Below are positions 31,603 through 44,709 of a stretch of 56,195 nt of DNA, one piece after another. The translations under genes and the position numbers were made by a program. The notes below the pieces were generated by a model. That model did not search any database. It was not told the DNA's origin and worked only from the letters and a program-made list of their open reading frames with translations. How positions within the stretch are numbered: position 1 is the first letter of the stretch; every line of letters starts with the position of its first letter. This stretch comes from Priapulus caudatus (taxonomy: Eukaryota > Priapulida > Priapulimorpha > Priapulimorphida > Priapulidae), in the NCBI RefSeq assembly GCF_000485595.1, contig NW_014577574.1, forward strand, positions 10,238 to 66,432, in the 5' to 3' direction.

Positions 31603-31749
31603 CACTGGCAGCAAGATCAAGCCTGCACGTACAGCACACACGCGCGCCATTGACTATATATATACAACGTATATATATACGACGTTGTATATATATAGTC
31701 AATGGCGCGCGTGTGTGCTGTACGTGCGGGCTTGATCTTGCTGCCAGTG
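31603..31749. mobile_element. 147-bp near-perfect palindromic MITE with 8-bp TSD
   Basis: Starts CACTGGCAGCAAGATCAAGC and ends with the complement; the arms meet in a TATATATAC/GTATATATA centre near 31676. AATCCTGG is duplicated at 31595-31602 and 31750-31757. Copy A has the empty site (single AATCCTGG at about 24850). An 8-bp duplication suggests hAT or P-type mobilisation. Confidence 0.9.
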
Positions 31750-32507
31750 AATCCTGGTAGTGGTAGTGGTACTGACTACTGTCACTGTGGCAGGGCCTGT
31801 GGTAGTACTAGTGCGGCCTAGCAGCAGATACTGTGCAGCACACTAATCAACAAACATTAATACATGCACCAGGCACTATAACCCCCTACTCCAACTCAAG
31901 GGTCAAAGGTCAAGATGTGTAAATGGAGGGGGAATATTTCCCCCTTAACTTAAAGCGATTATTGCGAGAATTTTCCAGTGTTTTCACCACTTGACACCTA
32001 CCGTTATTGCTTGAGTAACAGCAATTGTCTAGAGTAATAATAAAATGTCTTAGAACCTTTGTATTTACCAAAACCTGCCAGTTTCGAACTACTGGTTTCG
32101 AACTAGTTTCAGAAACATTCGTTTTCTGTCATCTTGAACTAGGCGGAAGTGTGGATTAGCTTGTGGCGCCAACCGCTTATCTGCATAGACGAAAGCATGG
32201 CTCTATCAAATCATGCACTTGTTTTCAATTAATCACCGACACACAATACAAGTTTACCAATTCTGCCATTAGGCCATTGTCGCGACACGATAAATGATGG
32301 CTTGCTGTTACGATGTGTTCATATCCAATTTTCTATGCTATAACTGCATAAAATCTTAGTATTTTTAATGTTGGTGTAATCATGCAGTGATATTTTCGCT
32401 GTCAGGTGAGACTATATTCAGCTATATTTAGTTTTTCTGAGCAAAAATCTCGCAATAGTCATTTTAAGGTATAGGAGGAAATACGGAATTGCGGCACAAA
32501 TCTTAAC

Positions 32508-35022
32508 GGCTCGACCTTAGCTCTAGTACTATAGCCTGCGTACAGTTGCCGCTGGGCTATTATATAGCATCAGCCATTACGAATGCTCGGGACCAACTTA
32601 GTCACGCTAATTTGCAGCTATAAAACGTCTGTGGTAGGCAATTAATGCCTCTTATCCGAAGTGAATATGTCTTTAGTTATAACCTCTACTAAAATTTAAC
32701 CTCTAACTATCGCTTGCAATAGGTATACTTGCGCGGTATTCTTGTGAACGAACATTCGATTTGCGAACTTCAAACGACCATTTCTGGCGGCGCTGCAGCA
32801 GCGCCAGTCAGCGGGAACCAGTGTTCGAAATTCACGTCGGCCCGTGCGGCCCGCGCCGCGACAGTTTCGATGCCGGGCCTACAGCTTCTTGATACAACAG
32901 GCCCCAGTGATCCTACAGCTATTTGATCACAACGAAATTCGATAACACTGAGAAACTGTTACCTGTAGAAATCTGTTCATGCATATTAATTCCAGGGGTA
33001 TTTATTTGAAAACTAATCCGTGATAAACCGTGACATACATTGTAAACAATGCGTTCGCGCCACTGCAATCAAACTTTAGTTGGCATTCAAGAAACGTGCG
33101 TGGGATTTCGGACGCACAGGTTAGCACAGGTTCCTGCATCCAGTAGCAGCGTTGGCATACCAAAAATCGATAAGAAGTGGGTGGAGCTTACTTTTGGCCA
33201 GTTGTAGTGAACCCCTACATTGTGTTGTTGCCAGGGTTTATTTACGTGCCGGGTCGTGCGCAGCACGCTCACTGTTCACGTGCGCTAGGTTGTGGAGTAA
33301 TTTTCACATCCCCTCGCGCATTTCACGTTTGGATGTAAACAATAAAGTATCACTGGTCGTTATTACAAACGATCAGTATACTGTTTTATAAATAATATTA
33401 AGAAGATTTAGATAATATATCATGTTGAATTATAGAGTACCGAATGTGATGACGTCACGGTGGCCATGACAACGAGCCTGCTGGTTCTACACAATCATAT
33501 GCTCTGGTAACATTAACTACGTGTCGTGTTTTGTACCCGATTGTAACCATCATTCTGAAGAGTCATTATTGCAGTTTTTATAGATTTCTAAGAGAGTGAG
33601 GAAGTGAACAATGGAAGTGAAAATCAACAAAAAAAATAAAATCAATTAACAAGCAAAAAAATTTAAAAAAAATTTTTTTTTTTTTAAAATTCATTAAAAT
33701 ATTGTAAGATCGACTTGCTACCGATGCTTTACCGCTGTCTGCAGCGCACACACTCGTGTTTTACGTACGCACAACATTTTCACGCAGTAAAACCTTATGG
33801 AGCCAGTGGCTTGTGTAGAACCAGCCCGTGCGTTGTCTTGCGACGTGACGCTCACACTTCGGTACGTCTATACAGTAAATAATAATAATTGTCTCAAGTT
33901 TTAACACACATGTCATAATTAAGGTCACTGTAGCTGCAAAGCACGGCGTATTACTTTCTAGTCATGCAAACAGCAGTACAGCCTCGTCGCACCACTCAGG
34001 TTTAAGCCGTGTCATATTGTTTTTAACGTTTGGAAAAACTATATACATTTATACAGGGTGTAGCTAAAATAAAAGCTTCCCTACGTAAGAGCTGTGTATG
34101 TCTACAAAATACATTTACTTCGGACACACTCAACACAGACGGAATTCCCCAGTGCCCATCAAAATTTTACAGTAGGGTAAATTTTACATAATTTTTGGTT
34201 TTTTCCACCAAAAAGTGTTGCTAGGTTTTAGTAAGCTATTGGAGTACCCTGAAATGGCTCTAGATTGGATCTCAGAGCTTATAATTTTCAAAAATGTTTC
34301 TGGCCCTCAGACTCCCATAGAAGTCCCCGATGTGTACCAGACTACCAGTCTGTCTGCTCTGCTGTCAAAGTGGAAAGTCTAGTTACCAAGGAGCTACATA
34401 TAACAACGAGTGTGGGCGTTTCCTTAATTGTGAGCCCCCGTCAACGAAGGCGTAACAGTCATCCGATGAGAGGAAGGAAAAACAGAGGGATTATGATTAT
34501 GGACATTGATAATGACTAATAAACATAAGAAGAACATGATATGCTGTTTTATTACTGTAATTTGCTCCAAAATTGGCGGGCATACCGCTTTGCTGCGGCG
34601 GGCCTTGCAGCTGTTTAGAAGCTATAGGCCACTCAGGCCTACAGCTTTTTATTGCTCAGTGGCCAAACACTTGGCGGGAACTATGTATTTCCGCACGTTG
34701 GAGGGGTGGTGCGGTCGTTGTGTTGGTTTGTGGACAAAAACATTGTTGTTGTTCAAGTTACAAATTAAGGCGATCACAAAAGATTGTAATATTAGTTTTG
34801 TCATGAAGATCAACAAATTTACCTATTATTAATTTTGTTACTTGAACAACAAACATGTTTATTGTCCACAACCTGCTCACCCCTCCACGTGCGGAAATAC
34901 ATAGTTCCGCTGTGACTGGCTGGAGTAAGTTGCGTCCCGAGCATTCTAATGGCATGATAGCTGGCGTATAGCCAGCGGCGAACCTGTACGCGGGATATAG
35001 TACAAGAGGCTAGCTGCGACCT
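32508..35022. mobile_element. Inverted-repeat element, copy B equivalent
   Basis: Same structure as 26240-28725, with many single-base indels, so the frames seen in copy A are broken here (34256-34520). The hairpin is at 34674-34910. Confidence 0.5.
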
Positions 35023-36840
35023 AATGCTCTTAAATTCGAGTGTATAGTGTGGATTGGCGCAGGAAACGCCATGCACTTAAGTGCGAAATTGGAGGTCACA
35101 GGATCAAAGGGCAGTGGGGGAAAGGTCAGATATCAAGACATTTTTCTGAGGACTATGGGCTAATGGACAGAGTTGAAAAACTTTTTGTTTCAACACTGAC
35201 CTACGCAATTTTTAATCATTTATTGAAAGGACCATGAAATGTTTTCTTGTATTTTCTATGCTATTATCCATGTTAACTTATTTTTTTTCAACCATTAATG
35301 CAAATATTTACATGATTTATTTACAACAATTTAATAAAGCAACCAAATAATTTTTAGCAAACAATTAAAATAATTTTTTAATAGGTTCAGGGTTAGCGTC
35401 ACAATTGCAGCCCATAAAAAAACAGGAGTTTTCGAGGCCACGGCGATTTGTCTCAAACCAATGGGATTTGGGAGGTATTGCAGATGCAGAAAGGTTGCTG
35501 AAATTATTGGTGTACGCAACTGCATGATCTGCGCTAACAAAGGTGTCACTACGCACGAACTTAAAGTGTTACGTTATAACACGTAGGCAACAGACCTACA
35601 GATGAGGCCCAGTCGATCTGCGCGCTCTTGTTTTAGCATATATGCAGTTGTTGTTCAACTTCTCGTTCACTGTTAGAAGTGTGATGCTTTGAGTTTACAA
35701 GATTTGTTGCAGTGAATGGGTATATTGATCATGTGATGTTAGTCTGGCCAGCCTAGTCAGGCTAGGCTTAAAAGCTGCTACAATGATACTATATACTGTT
35801 ACAATACTTGTAGCTTATACTGTTACTGTATTTGTACTTTACCCGTACTTATACTTGGTTATGTTGTCTTTATAGGCTGCAACTATGGAGGTAAATCCAA
35901 ATTGCACTGCAAGACATTGTGCAGACTTAGAGAAATAATGACTCATCATATTAACAACTTGTGCATGTTAGACAGATGGGCAGATGATAGCATCCAACTA
36001 TCTCTGGAGTTCAATAGGTATAATGTGGTTGAAGAATTATGGGGGGATTAAATATGTCTACTTGTTTATGTACGAGCTTGGTGCCAGGAAATGATGGGCG
36101 CACTATATAACAACTACGGTACTTATTTCGCTGGAAGGGACACGTTGAGATATGAAATTTCTACGTAGTGAGATGAAGGAACAAACATAGTATCAGTTGA
36201 ACCTTGCAGAATTTTTTATATTATCACTACTCATAACTTGTAATATTTGACATGAACAACCTATCTACGCATAGGATAAGGATAGTGATCTTAATCTTGT
36301 TTATAAGGTCATAACTGAAAAAGGGAACAGAATGCTGAGTAAACAAATTTATATATTTCCCACTTGTACAGCTTACTTTTAAATTAGCGGGTAAAAGCTA
36401 CGGTAGCGGTGGTTGTTATATGTACCCACCTCAGGAATCATCAGGCAACCCAATTCATTAGCTGTGCATTTTGAACATATATAAGCAGGGCATGAAATTT
36501 AGCCAAAATGTGAACAGGCCTACCCAAAATTTTAAACAGGCCCTTAGACAATTGAACAGGCCTTTACAAGTTTGAACAGGCCCTTATTTTGTTTGCAATT
36601 TATTTCCATTATTAATAAAGAGTATTAGCTTTTGTGTTTATTAGGCATACTTGTAGTATTTCAGTATTTCATTGATTCAGTGAGTTCTACTTGTTTGACA
36701 GGAATTGCTGGAACATGATTTACTCTTCTAGTAGTCACTAAGTAAAAACTAGCCAGGAAATTGGTATAATATTCTTCATATAAGGCAAGATAGGCAAACA
36801 TTTTGAATAGGCCAATTGGACTGATTATATGGGGGGGGGG

Positions 36841-37501
36841 TGAACAAGCGGTTTAGGGGGTTGAACCAGCGGCCACCGGCAAAATAGCGCCAATTTCGCG
36901 CTGTGTTAGCATTTACTATAACTTGCGTATTGTCTGGTTGCTGACAAAATCTATGTGTGGTTACCGTTACATGCCGGAAAAAAATAGGGTAGGTAAGTAG
37001 GGAAAACATTTTATTTTCTTGAAATATTTTATTTACGAACCATGTCCGAAGGATGTGCGTTGTGCCTTTTGAAGCAGAAACTGGCCAATTCATATTTTAT
37101 TTTATTTTTGACTTTAAAGAAAATTGACAATAAAATGTTTAAGGTCGCTAATAAATAGGGTCGGTCGGGAAACCGTAACCACACCTATATTTTGTTTTGG
37201 CCTTACTGCAAAATATTTTAATTGCCACTTAGAATTTACTAGCCGTCACTGTTTTCAATGTCATAAAATCCTTCATGGAACTGATTCAAGGCGTATCTTA
37301 AATCATAATATTTTATACAAGGTAACTATAACCTCAAAAATACAATTTTCGTGGAGTTGGGGTAGCTTTAAGATATGATAATGTCATAATTCATAAAAGA
37401 CGTTCAGACTGGCAGCTAATTATGATGATGATTTTGTTGTTGTTGTTGTTGTTTTACTAGTTTTCAAAAACTTCAGTTTTGTTATGATTTTGCTATTACA
37501 G
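36841..37501. other. Upstream region or first intron of GLMP gene
   Basis: After the G-run the sequence is unique. I searched for the missing signal-peptide exon. A short frame from the ATG at about 37041 and another around 37290-37320 have no GLMP similarity or a compatible phase. The first exon(s) may lie further upstream, beyond the duplicated blocks. A short GTT run is at 37435-37453. Confidence 0.45.
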
Positions 37502-40500
37502 GTGCACCAACATTTCTAGTTGTTAGGACTGAATTGAGTTCACAGCTACAAATAGACTGGACAGCGTTACTTTCAAATGAATCGGCTAATTCTATAACAT
37601 TTTCTTCTCCTCCTTTGTTTGCGTTTGCTGTAACGTTTACATATGTAAGTATAATATACTAGCATGAGATATGATAAAAATAGTAAATCAGAATTAATAT
37701 CTTTATATCATACAACTGTAATTTTTGATACAATTGTTTTTATATATACAGATGTTGGTGACATATATTTACAATGGTTAGCTAAACAAAAAAGGTATAA
37801 ACAGTAAATTATGTTTAATGTAATGTAACACTGAGTTTTGCAATAAATATTGTTCTATTTTATAGTTGTGGGAGTATAATGATCCCAAGGACACTGGAAA
37901 CATACATACAGCTCGGAGCAACATTTCGTACTACCGGCTAGAATCATTAAGTTGGAATGATTTCAATTTCAATGCAGATTACAACAAATCAATGGGTAGT
38001 TTCTCATTGCTCAACCACCTAGGTGCAAATAACGGATCATTACAGTTTCTGGTGAGTGAACTACTTATAAATGTCAAAGAATAGATGACAAAACGTTTAT
38101 ATGTTCTCCTTTATGCACATTAATTCTGGATTTTATGGTAAAGGCAGACCTGCCAACCCTTACGATTTTTCCATATTCCTTACGAATTTCATTATGTTTC
38201 TACGAATGTACGATCAAACTGAAAAACTTACGATTGTTTACAACTTGTGAAAATTAATGTTTTTTACATTGTGAGCCGAGAAATATCTGGCGATTGTGGG
38301 TGCAGCCATATTGGATCACGCGTTCACGTTGTTCTCGCGTGATCTAGAGTTAGTCCCAGCATTCATTGCGCGCATAACATACAAAGAAAATGGCTTCCTG
38401 CTGCAATAAAAGAAAAGCCTTACTATTTTCATGAATCACAGGTTGGCAGGCCTGTAAAGGCTGTCCAGTGTTAGTTAGGGATTTATCAACACCATACTCC
38501 AAATCAATACAACAACAACAACAACAATTTCAAACATTCTTCCTGACCATTCTCATATTTTTGATGACCATTACAGGGTGCGAAATTAACGCGAGTCCGG
38601 AGTCAAATACTCTCTGATTTACTGTCGACTCCCTGATTTGACATATGCAGGAGTCCGTGTGACTCCCTGAAAATTCTGCTATACTAACTAGTTCGTTCCA
38701 GAGCACGGCCTCGTGGAATTACCGTATTTTTTAGCAAAGAAAATTTGGCAGACGTGCAACCGCATAAACCTTCAAAATAAGCACATGCGTTATTGTTAAT
38801 ATCTTTAGTTTTGAACTTCAGACTGCGGACTCCCTCATTTTGCTGCAGACTCCCTTTTTTTGAGGGCAGGGAGTCCAACAGACTCCCTTGTTCAAAAGTT
38901 AATTTCTACCTGTGCCATTATAAAACTTTCTAGTATTACTTGCATAACAGCAAGTGTCTGCAGTAACTCTAGCATGTCTTAGAACACTCGTACATTATCA
39001 CTTTCACCGAAATCTGCAACGACTGAAATTTGTTGAATTCTTGTTGGCGTGGCTACACGATGATGCCACCTGTTTCTCGTGAGAGCGTGTTCCTGGACTT
39101 TTTTAATTGTAACTTAGTTAATGTTAGTAAAGATGCTGTACCAGTCTATAATAAGTATATCACTCAATAATATGAACTTTTGTCTGGAGGTTGCCAATTT
39201 TAAGGGAATTGTGACAGAAAAGAATATGGCAGAGATGCCAACCACTACGATTTATCGTAGTATTTTATACGAATTTTTATTCTTTTTGCACCACTACGAC
39301 CAGTTTGTATCAAACTACGAATTTCACTGTGATCGGAATTTTTTTTTTTTTGTCAATTTATTGTCATTTTTGACCCCCAGAATGCAGGAAATTGCATCTC
39401 AGAATCAAACATTTTTCCGGGGGCATGCCGGACTCTCCTAGCAAACTCGGGTCACTACGTGACCCTCGAACTACTAATTTGATGGCCAGAAACGACAGAT
39501 TGCTTCAAATATGTGTTGGCATCTCTGATATGGCTGCATTAGTTGCTGTTTTATATACCATTACAGCACAGACTCATGTCATGATAATCTATATTTTGGA
39601 GAAGCCAGTAACATGTTTGCTATGATATGGGACTATATTTCAATATATTTTTCCCGATTGTGCATTTATTTAAGAGATAAATCCTTTAATTGTAAATGTG
39701 TTTAAAATATCTACTAAGAAATCCTATTGTTTATATCAGTGTAAAACCGAATATTGCTATAATGTATTTAACTGATGTAACATGAGTTTTGCACGTGTTA
39801 CATGAATTAGTCAGCGAGGCTAGACTAGGGTTGTTGTTGTAGTAATAGTCTGGGTAGACGGAACGTCAGCGCATCTTGTTGTGGCTGCATTGATGTTACA
39901 GGGAATTGGATAAGCGGGTTTAGGTTAGGCAGTTTTGAGGTTCAATGTGGAATGGGGGTAGGAGGCGGTCTGGGAGAACGGGTACATGTGCGTGCAGGAT
40001 GTTTGTAGGAGTTTTGGGGGGATATATATGACAGAGATGTAAGAGTCAGGAGATTCTGGTTCTGGTCGCGAGAGTACGCGCACGCGCGACCGCGCATGTG
40101 CGCGGGTCTTTGTCTGTGTGCAAGGAGATGTGATGTGTGTAAGATATTAAAGGTTATACAGTTTACCACACAAGTTTTGGATTTGGATCTAATTCATCAT
40201 GTCTACATGAACTCTCATTTCAACGTTACACTGGACTAATAAAATGGCTAAATAATTGGTTATTTTTTTACATATTTCTAGCTGGAGGCATATGGTACTG
40301 ACAGCAGGTCTGAAGCTTTGCCTCATCTTCTATACACAAGTGACAGTATGCAGTGTCAGTTGAAACTGGACAGGTAATATATATATATATATATATATAT
40401 ATCAGAAGTAGATAATAGAGAAGGAGTGTGACTTAAAATACACAAGGGAAATTCGTCATTTACTAGCCGTAGAATACCTACGATTTACTACGCGTAACTC

Positions 40501-42951
40501 AACCAACTTGAGCTCAAATCGTACACAGTACATTCGCCTAGCATCGTGCGAAATCGTTTCCTTGTATACACCCACAATCCGGAGATACAGACCTTGAAAC
40601 AATAGGCAGCTACTAACGACTCTTGCGCACTCTTGTGCCCTTGGCGATGCGGTGTGCTCGCTGGGAGATTGGACATCGACGCAACACTTGGCGAGCTAAT
40701 CTTTGACCTATTTACAGCTGGTATGCCCCCCACGCACGCACGCCCACCACAATCAGCAGCAGCTCCAGCTCCAATCTCCCAGCGAGCCACACCACATTGC
40801 CGAGGGCACAAGAGTGCACAAGAGTCGTTAGTAGCTGCCTATTGTTTCAAGTTAGGCGGGTTATGGATTCGTTTTGCTGGCAACAGAATGGAGAATCGTG
40901 TCGTACGTTTTAGTCTGTATCTCCGGATTGCGGGTGTATACGAGGAAACGATTTCCCACTATGGTAGGCGAATGTACTGTGTACGATTTGAGCTCAAGTT
41001 GGTTGAGTTACGCGTAGTAAATCGTAGGTATTCTAAGGCTAGTAAATGACGAATTTCCCTTGTTTATTGAAGTCACACTCCTTCCCTATTATCTACTTCT
41101 GATATATATATATATATAGTTATATACAGGGTTTGATTTTAAGGGCAACCAGCAGTAGTTTTGCGGCCCACAAGGGTAAGTTTGCTGCTTGCTTTCGATG
41201 TCTGCAGCAAATTCTTGCTGCCAAGAAATTCCTAATACTTCGGTTAAGCATAGGTGAATATAATTTGAATGAACGAATCTGGGAAATTCTTGTTTCTGTT
41301 GTGTTTGTTACAAAATCACGATATTGCTACAAGTTCATACTATTTAGTTATGATTGTTTATATTTTAGTTTTCCAACAAAGTACCGTGCAAGTCGGTTTG
41401 CACTGGAGATGTTGATGGTGAAAGTGAAAGAGCCAAATGAATACATGACACTGGAAGAGCATCAAAGTATAGATGACGAATACACACCGGGTATATTTAA
41501 GGTATCATCTATTAACTCTACTATTGAACATTGTTTGTCTTGTCACTATTTCTACATGTTTCATATCAATCAATCTTACAACAATCATTGTATGAAATCA
41601 TGTTCATAAATCCACATATATTTATTGTTCAATTAAAAGACAATAATACGGTTGATTATGGACATTGAAATACTGTGTCTTGTTAAAACTTTGCTAATTA
41701 TGCTCTCTTTTCAGGCAATTCACTATTCGAGTGGAGGGCAGAATAACAGTGGCTACATGTCTTGGAAGCCAGTGTGTTATGCCGGTCCTCATCACACGCT
41801 GGAGGAAGACCGGCTTGTTCAGACGTATAACCTGCAGCAGGGAGTGGTGCGGATTCCCATTAACAGCATAGCACATGCATACTTTGGCTCAGATTTGATG
41901 CTTGAAGCAACAACATTGAACATCTCATTCGGCATGCAGGGAGATGGCTTTTTTCACTCTACAAAGTATCTCGACTGGTATGAGCTTTAAATAGCTTGTT
42001 AGAGCTCACCGATCTTTTAGCCGCATATAAATGTTGGTTCTTTTCTTATTTGAGATGGCATGTGTATTTCTGTTTGCAGACATGTCAACCATTACAGTTT
42101 CAGCATAACATTTGTTTATTGGATCTCTGTAGGCTATTACACTGTGGCAATCACAAGTTATGCATTCTATATTCTTTTGATGGCTGCTCTAGAATCCAGC
42201 ATGTAATTGAGCTGTGTATAACAGTGTATATGAATACAGTTATGTGTATTTGCTAATTAGTCTTGTATGAGTGATGTCCACAGTTCCACAGTTTATGTAC
42301 AGACATGCACTACTGGTCGCTGTGTTCATGTTAGTATAGCTAAAGTGATCAATGCATTTTCCAAACAAGTGGGTCCATTTTTTCCACCCTGTCAAATGCA
42401 CTTTGTGGATGGGCATGCATACTCAATGAGTCATAGGCTGCTTTGTTCTCAAGAGGGAAACATAGCTGAGTAAAAGTGCCAACGTCCCGGCCCTTGGAAA
42501 AACCTTAAATATCTTAGTTGTATAAATGGTGTGCTTAAGTACTATCACTTAGTGCAGAGCCAAATTCTTGGATGCACCAATTACTTTAAAACCCTTGAAT
42601 GTGATTCATAGAATTCAGTCAAACATTAGAAGCTTGCTACTTCAATTCGTCCCGGCAGTAACACATTTTCATTAGCTAATGCCTTGTAAGATACTTAGAA
42701 GTTGCCATGTATCTGTGAGTGCAGGGCTAATGATGAACCTTCAAGCAGTTTGCATTGCCAGCCAATTTTTTTTCTTTTGCAGGAATGCTGTAATAGGCTA
42801 TGGCCTTCCTCCACGTGACCAACTGTCGATGCTAGTCATTGCTGTGATAACGACTGGGGTCGGCCTGCCATCTGCACTCTTCCTTCTCGGTGGTATTTAT
42901 GTTGGCTGTAAAAGAGTGACGAAAAAACAGACATATCCTGCAATCGACTGA
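37502..42951 (+). CDS. GLMP: Glycosylated lysosomal membrane protein (GLMP) homologue, 5' incomplete
   Basis: Six exons: 37502-37644, 37866-38051, 40282-40373, 41369-41501, 41715-41977, 42783-42951; all junctions are GT-AG and phases agree, giving about 328 residues. GLMP is a type I lysosomal membrane glycoprotein that binds and protects the dipeptide exporter MFSD1. Diagnostic blocks: SWNDFNFN, HLLYTSDSMQCQL, EEHQSIDDEYTPGIF (near-identical to the vertebrate HSIDDEY block), YLDW, GLPPRDQLSML. Sequons NES, NIS, NKS, NGS, NNS and NIS are visible. One membrane helix (about 22 residues, SMLVIAVITTGVGLPSALFL) is followed by a short basic tail ending TYPAID, a YxxI lysosomal sorting signal. About 70-80 N-terminal residues with the signal peptide are missing. 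The coding frame has no breaks. Confidence 0.93.
38140..38235. repeat. TACGA-rich MITE end, in GLMP intron
   Basis: AGACCTGCCAACCCTTACGA followed by several TTACGA/CTACGAAT words. A related block starts at 39229 (AGATGCCAACCACTACGA). This pattern is a common invertebrate interspersed repeat. Both lie in the intron between exons at 38051 and 40282. Confidence 0.5.
38577..38905. repeat. Interspersed repeat with GACTCCCTGA words, GLMP intron
   Basis: Begins GGTGCGAAATTAACGCGAGT and has repeated GACTCCCTGA / GCGGACTCCCTC words in both halves. No intact coding frame. Confidence 0.5.
39229..39335. repeat. Second TACGA-rich MITE block, GLMP intron
   Basis: AGATGCCAACCACTACGATT, then TCGTAGTATTTTATACGAA and CACTACGACCAG. 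Same family as 38140-38235. A T-run follows. Confidence 0.5.
39930..40150 (-). repeat. Dispersed repeat, inverted copy of 21955-22095
   Basis: See the plus copy. Inside the GLMP intron; CG-rich centre CGCGCACGCGCG-like at 40078-40095. Confidence 0.6.
40403..41101. mobile_element. 699-bp foldback MITE in GLMP intron, CAGAAGTAGATAATA ends
   Basis: Arms of roughly 300 bp: CAGAAGTAGATAATAGAGAA, TTCGTCATTTACTAGCC, GTAACTCAACCAACTTGAGC and so on return inverted. It is flanked on both sides by (AT)n, so TSD is hidden. It starts 30 bp after the donor of the exon ending at 40373. Two frames inside each arm are spurious. Confidence 0.8.
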
Positions 42952-43064
42952 ACGCATTCACTTACGGATAGGCTGCAGGGATCTTCTAATCTATGTGTAA
43001 ATAGCTTGTAATAAGTAAATTGGTTATGTCTAGCTCACACCAGTAAGTTTCATTACTAAGCTGG

Positions 43065-43070
43065 AATAAA
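43065..43070 (+). terminator. GLMP polyadenylation signal
   Basis: AATAAA 114 bp after the stop codon in an AT-rich 3' UTR. Likely, but no cleavage site is proven. Confidence 0.6.
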
Positions 43071-44227
43071 TCAGTTGCTAGCCGAAAGCACCTTGTCACC
43101 TTAAATGAATCTTTAGGAAAAAATGAAATTATTGCCGAAATTAAAAATTTGAGTGTCAACATAGTTTCACTTGTGTTCTCCTGCCAGTATTCTGACTTGT
43201 ACTATAAACATATTTACAAAATATGTAAACACATTTATGTACATATGTCAGAAGTAAATGGTCTCAATGAGTTAAGTAAGTTTGTGATTTTTATACTTCT
43301 GATATGTATACGTACGTACGTATGCATACGTATACATAGGTATACGTATCAACAGTGAGTGAAAACAAATAGTTTTCATTCATTCCTGATATGTATGTAT
43401 AATTATGTATGCACATGGCAAATGTGTCAGACATGCAATAATAATTATTGTTCATTATTAGTTAATAAAGAAGATGTACACATGATACATCAAGTTACAA
43501 TAACGTGCAGAGTAAATAGATTTAAGAAGTGAAGGATCTGAATTTAGATTGAATTTCTATTGCAGAACGATTATTGGAACTGCTATTATTTCACTCAACA
43601 AGTATATAAATCAATATGGCTGTTTAGATATTGCTCAATGAGTATAGAGTGTGTTTGTAATCAATTTATATGAATTCCATTGCTGTGATTATTGTGTAAT
43701 TTTGATCTAATTTCTGTGAATACTTAATTGTGTGTGAAATATGTATTTGTTTGCCTAAACATTTTTCAACATCAGTGTATTGTGTTATGTATATGCAAGG
43801 GTTAAAGTATGAGGACGTATAAAAAAAAAGATGCAAAAGTAAATTTGTATATTGGTAAAATAAATTATAGTAATACGTATTTTGATTTGAACCCTGAAAA
43901 ATTGTCTTCTGCCTATCTGAATATATAAATTCTCTAATTAATGCTGTATACAAAATGCATCACAAATTAGGTGTGTTACTGTTTATAGCATGACGTTTAT
44001 TTATTCGATTGATCTTATAGGTAAGTGCTGCAAATGTTTATAAAAAATAGAACCGGGTAAACAAAATTAATTAAAATTCATTTAATTTTATTAAATTCGA
44101 TCCAAATAGAGTAAACAAATGAAAATTAATACTGAAAGAACGTCATCTAACAAAAATTCGTTAGTGATTAAACTATGTACATTCATTGATCATCAATAAT
44201 TTGATGTACCACGTTATTTTATATTAG
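43071..44227. other. Intergenic, AT-rich
   Basis: No gene. A TACGTACGTATGCATACG palindrome-rich run lies at 43305-43350. Confidence 0.5.
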
Positions 44228-44455
44228 TTTTGTAAATGATTGAACTTTAGACGCTATGGCTCAATAGATGGCGCCCATAGACTAACCGGCAGGCGGCAAG
44301 GCGGTAGCAGCGGTAGTGTTGTAGTGTTGTCGCGGAATCGTTCATTGATGTGCACTGATTCGCAAACTCGACGCATTCCCTTACTCAACAGTACAACCAG
44401 AGACAGTCAAAACACAGTTTATCATGAATACGTACCTGTGAATTTTCCTCGTAAT
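44228..44455 (+). CDS. Candidate 5' exon of an unrecognised gene
   Basis: An open frame of about 76 codons reads Arg/Gly-rich then RRIPLLNSTTRDSQNTVYHE and YVPVNFPRN, directly followed by a consensus donor AAT|GTAAGT at 44456. The upstream stretch holds AATAGATGGCGCC. The style (polar head with IPLLN) fits the start of a membrane protein with a dileucine signal, but I recognise no family and found no second exon. The next plus-strand gene begins with an exon needing a 1-nt carry-over, which this phase-0 donor does not supply, so I do not join them. Confidence 0.35.
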
Positions 44456-44709
44456 GTAAGTACCAGGTATCGTTTATTATACGTTATGGCTATTAGTATG
44501 TCTGACTAATACTATTAGTATTACTTAGTATTACCTCTAGGCTGTAAATTATAATTACTAAATTAGTAATACTAATAGTAATAGGGCCTAGTAGTAGGCA
44601 TAATTTAGTTGCACCGGCATAAGATATAGAATGAAGTATAGTGCCATTAGTGGTTGCACCAATCATTTTTCTCCCACGTTCGAAGTTCAACGCATGAGAA
44701 CCCGTAGCC

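Larger units (their letters stand above)
30895..36840. repeat. Tandem duplication, copy B (about 5.9 kb)
   Basis: See copy A. It ends in a G-run (36831-36840) and then joins unique sequence leading to the GLMP gene. It lacks the 622-bp insertion of copy A and has the 147-bp palindrome at 31603-31749. Confidence 0.93.

Noticed and set aside
37124-37378. Open frame as the missing first exon of GLMP
   Set aside because: No signal peptide or similarity, and the nearest donor (AAG|GTAACT, about 37320) has the wrong phase for the exon at 37502.
43247-43304. Another CAGAAGTA...TACTTCTG foldback
   Set aside because: Only 8 bp of inverted repeat with an unrelated interior; too short to separate from chance.
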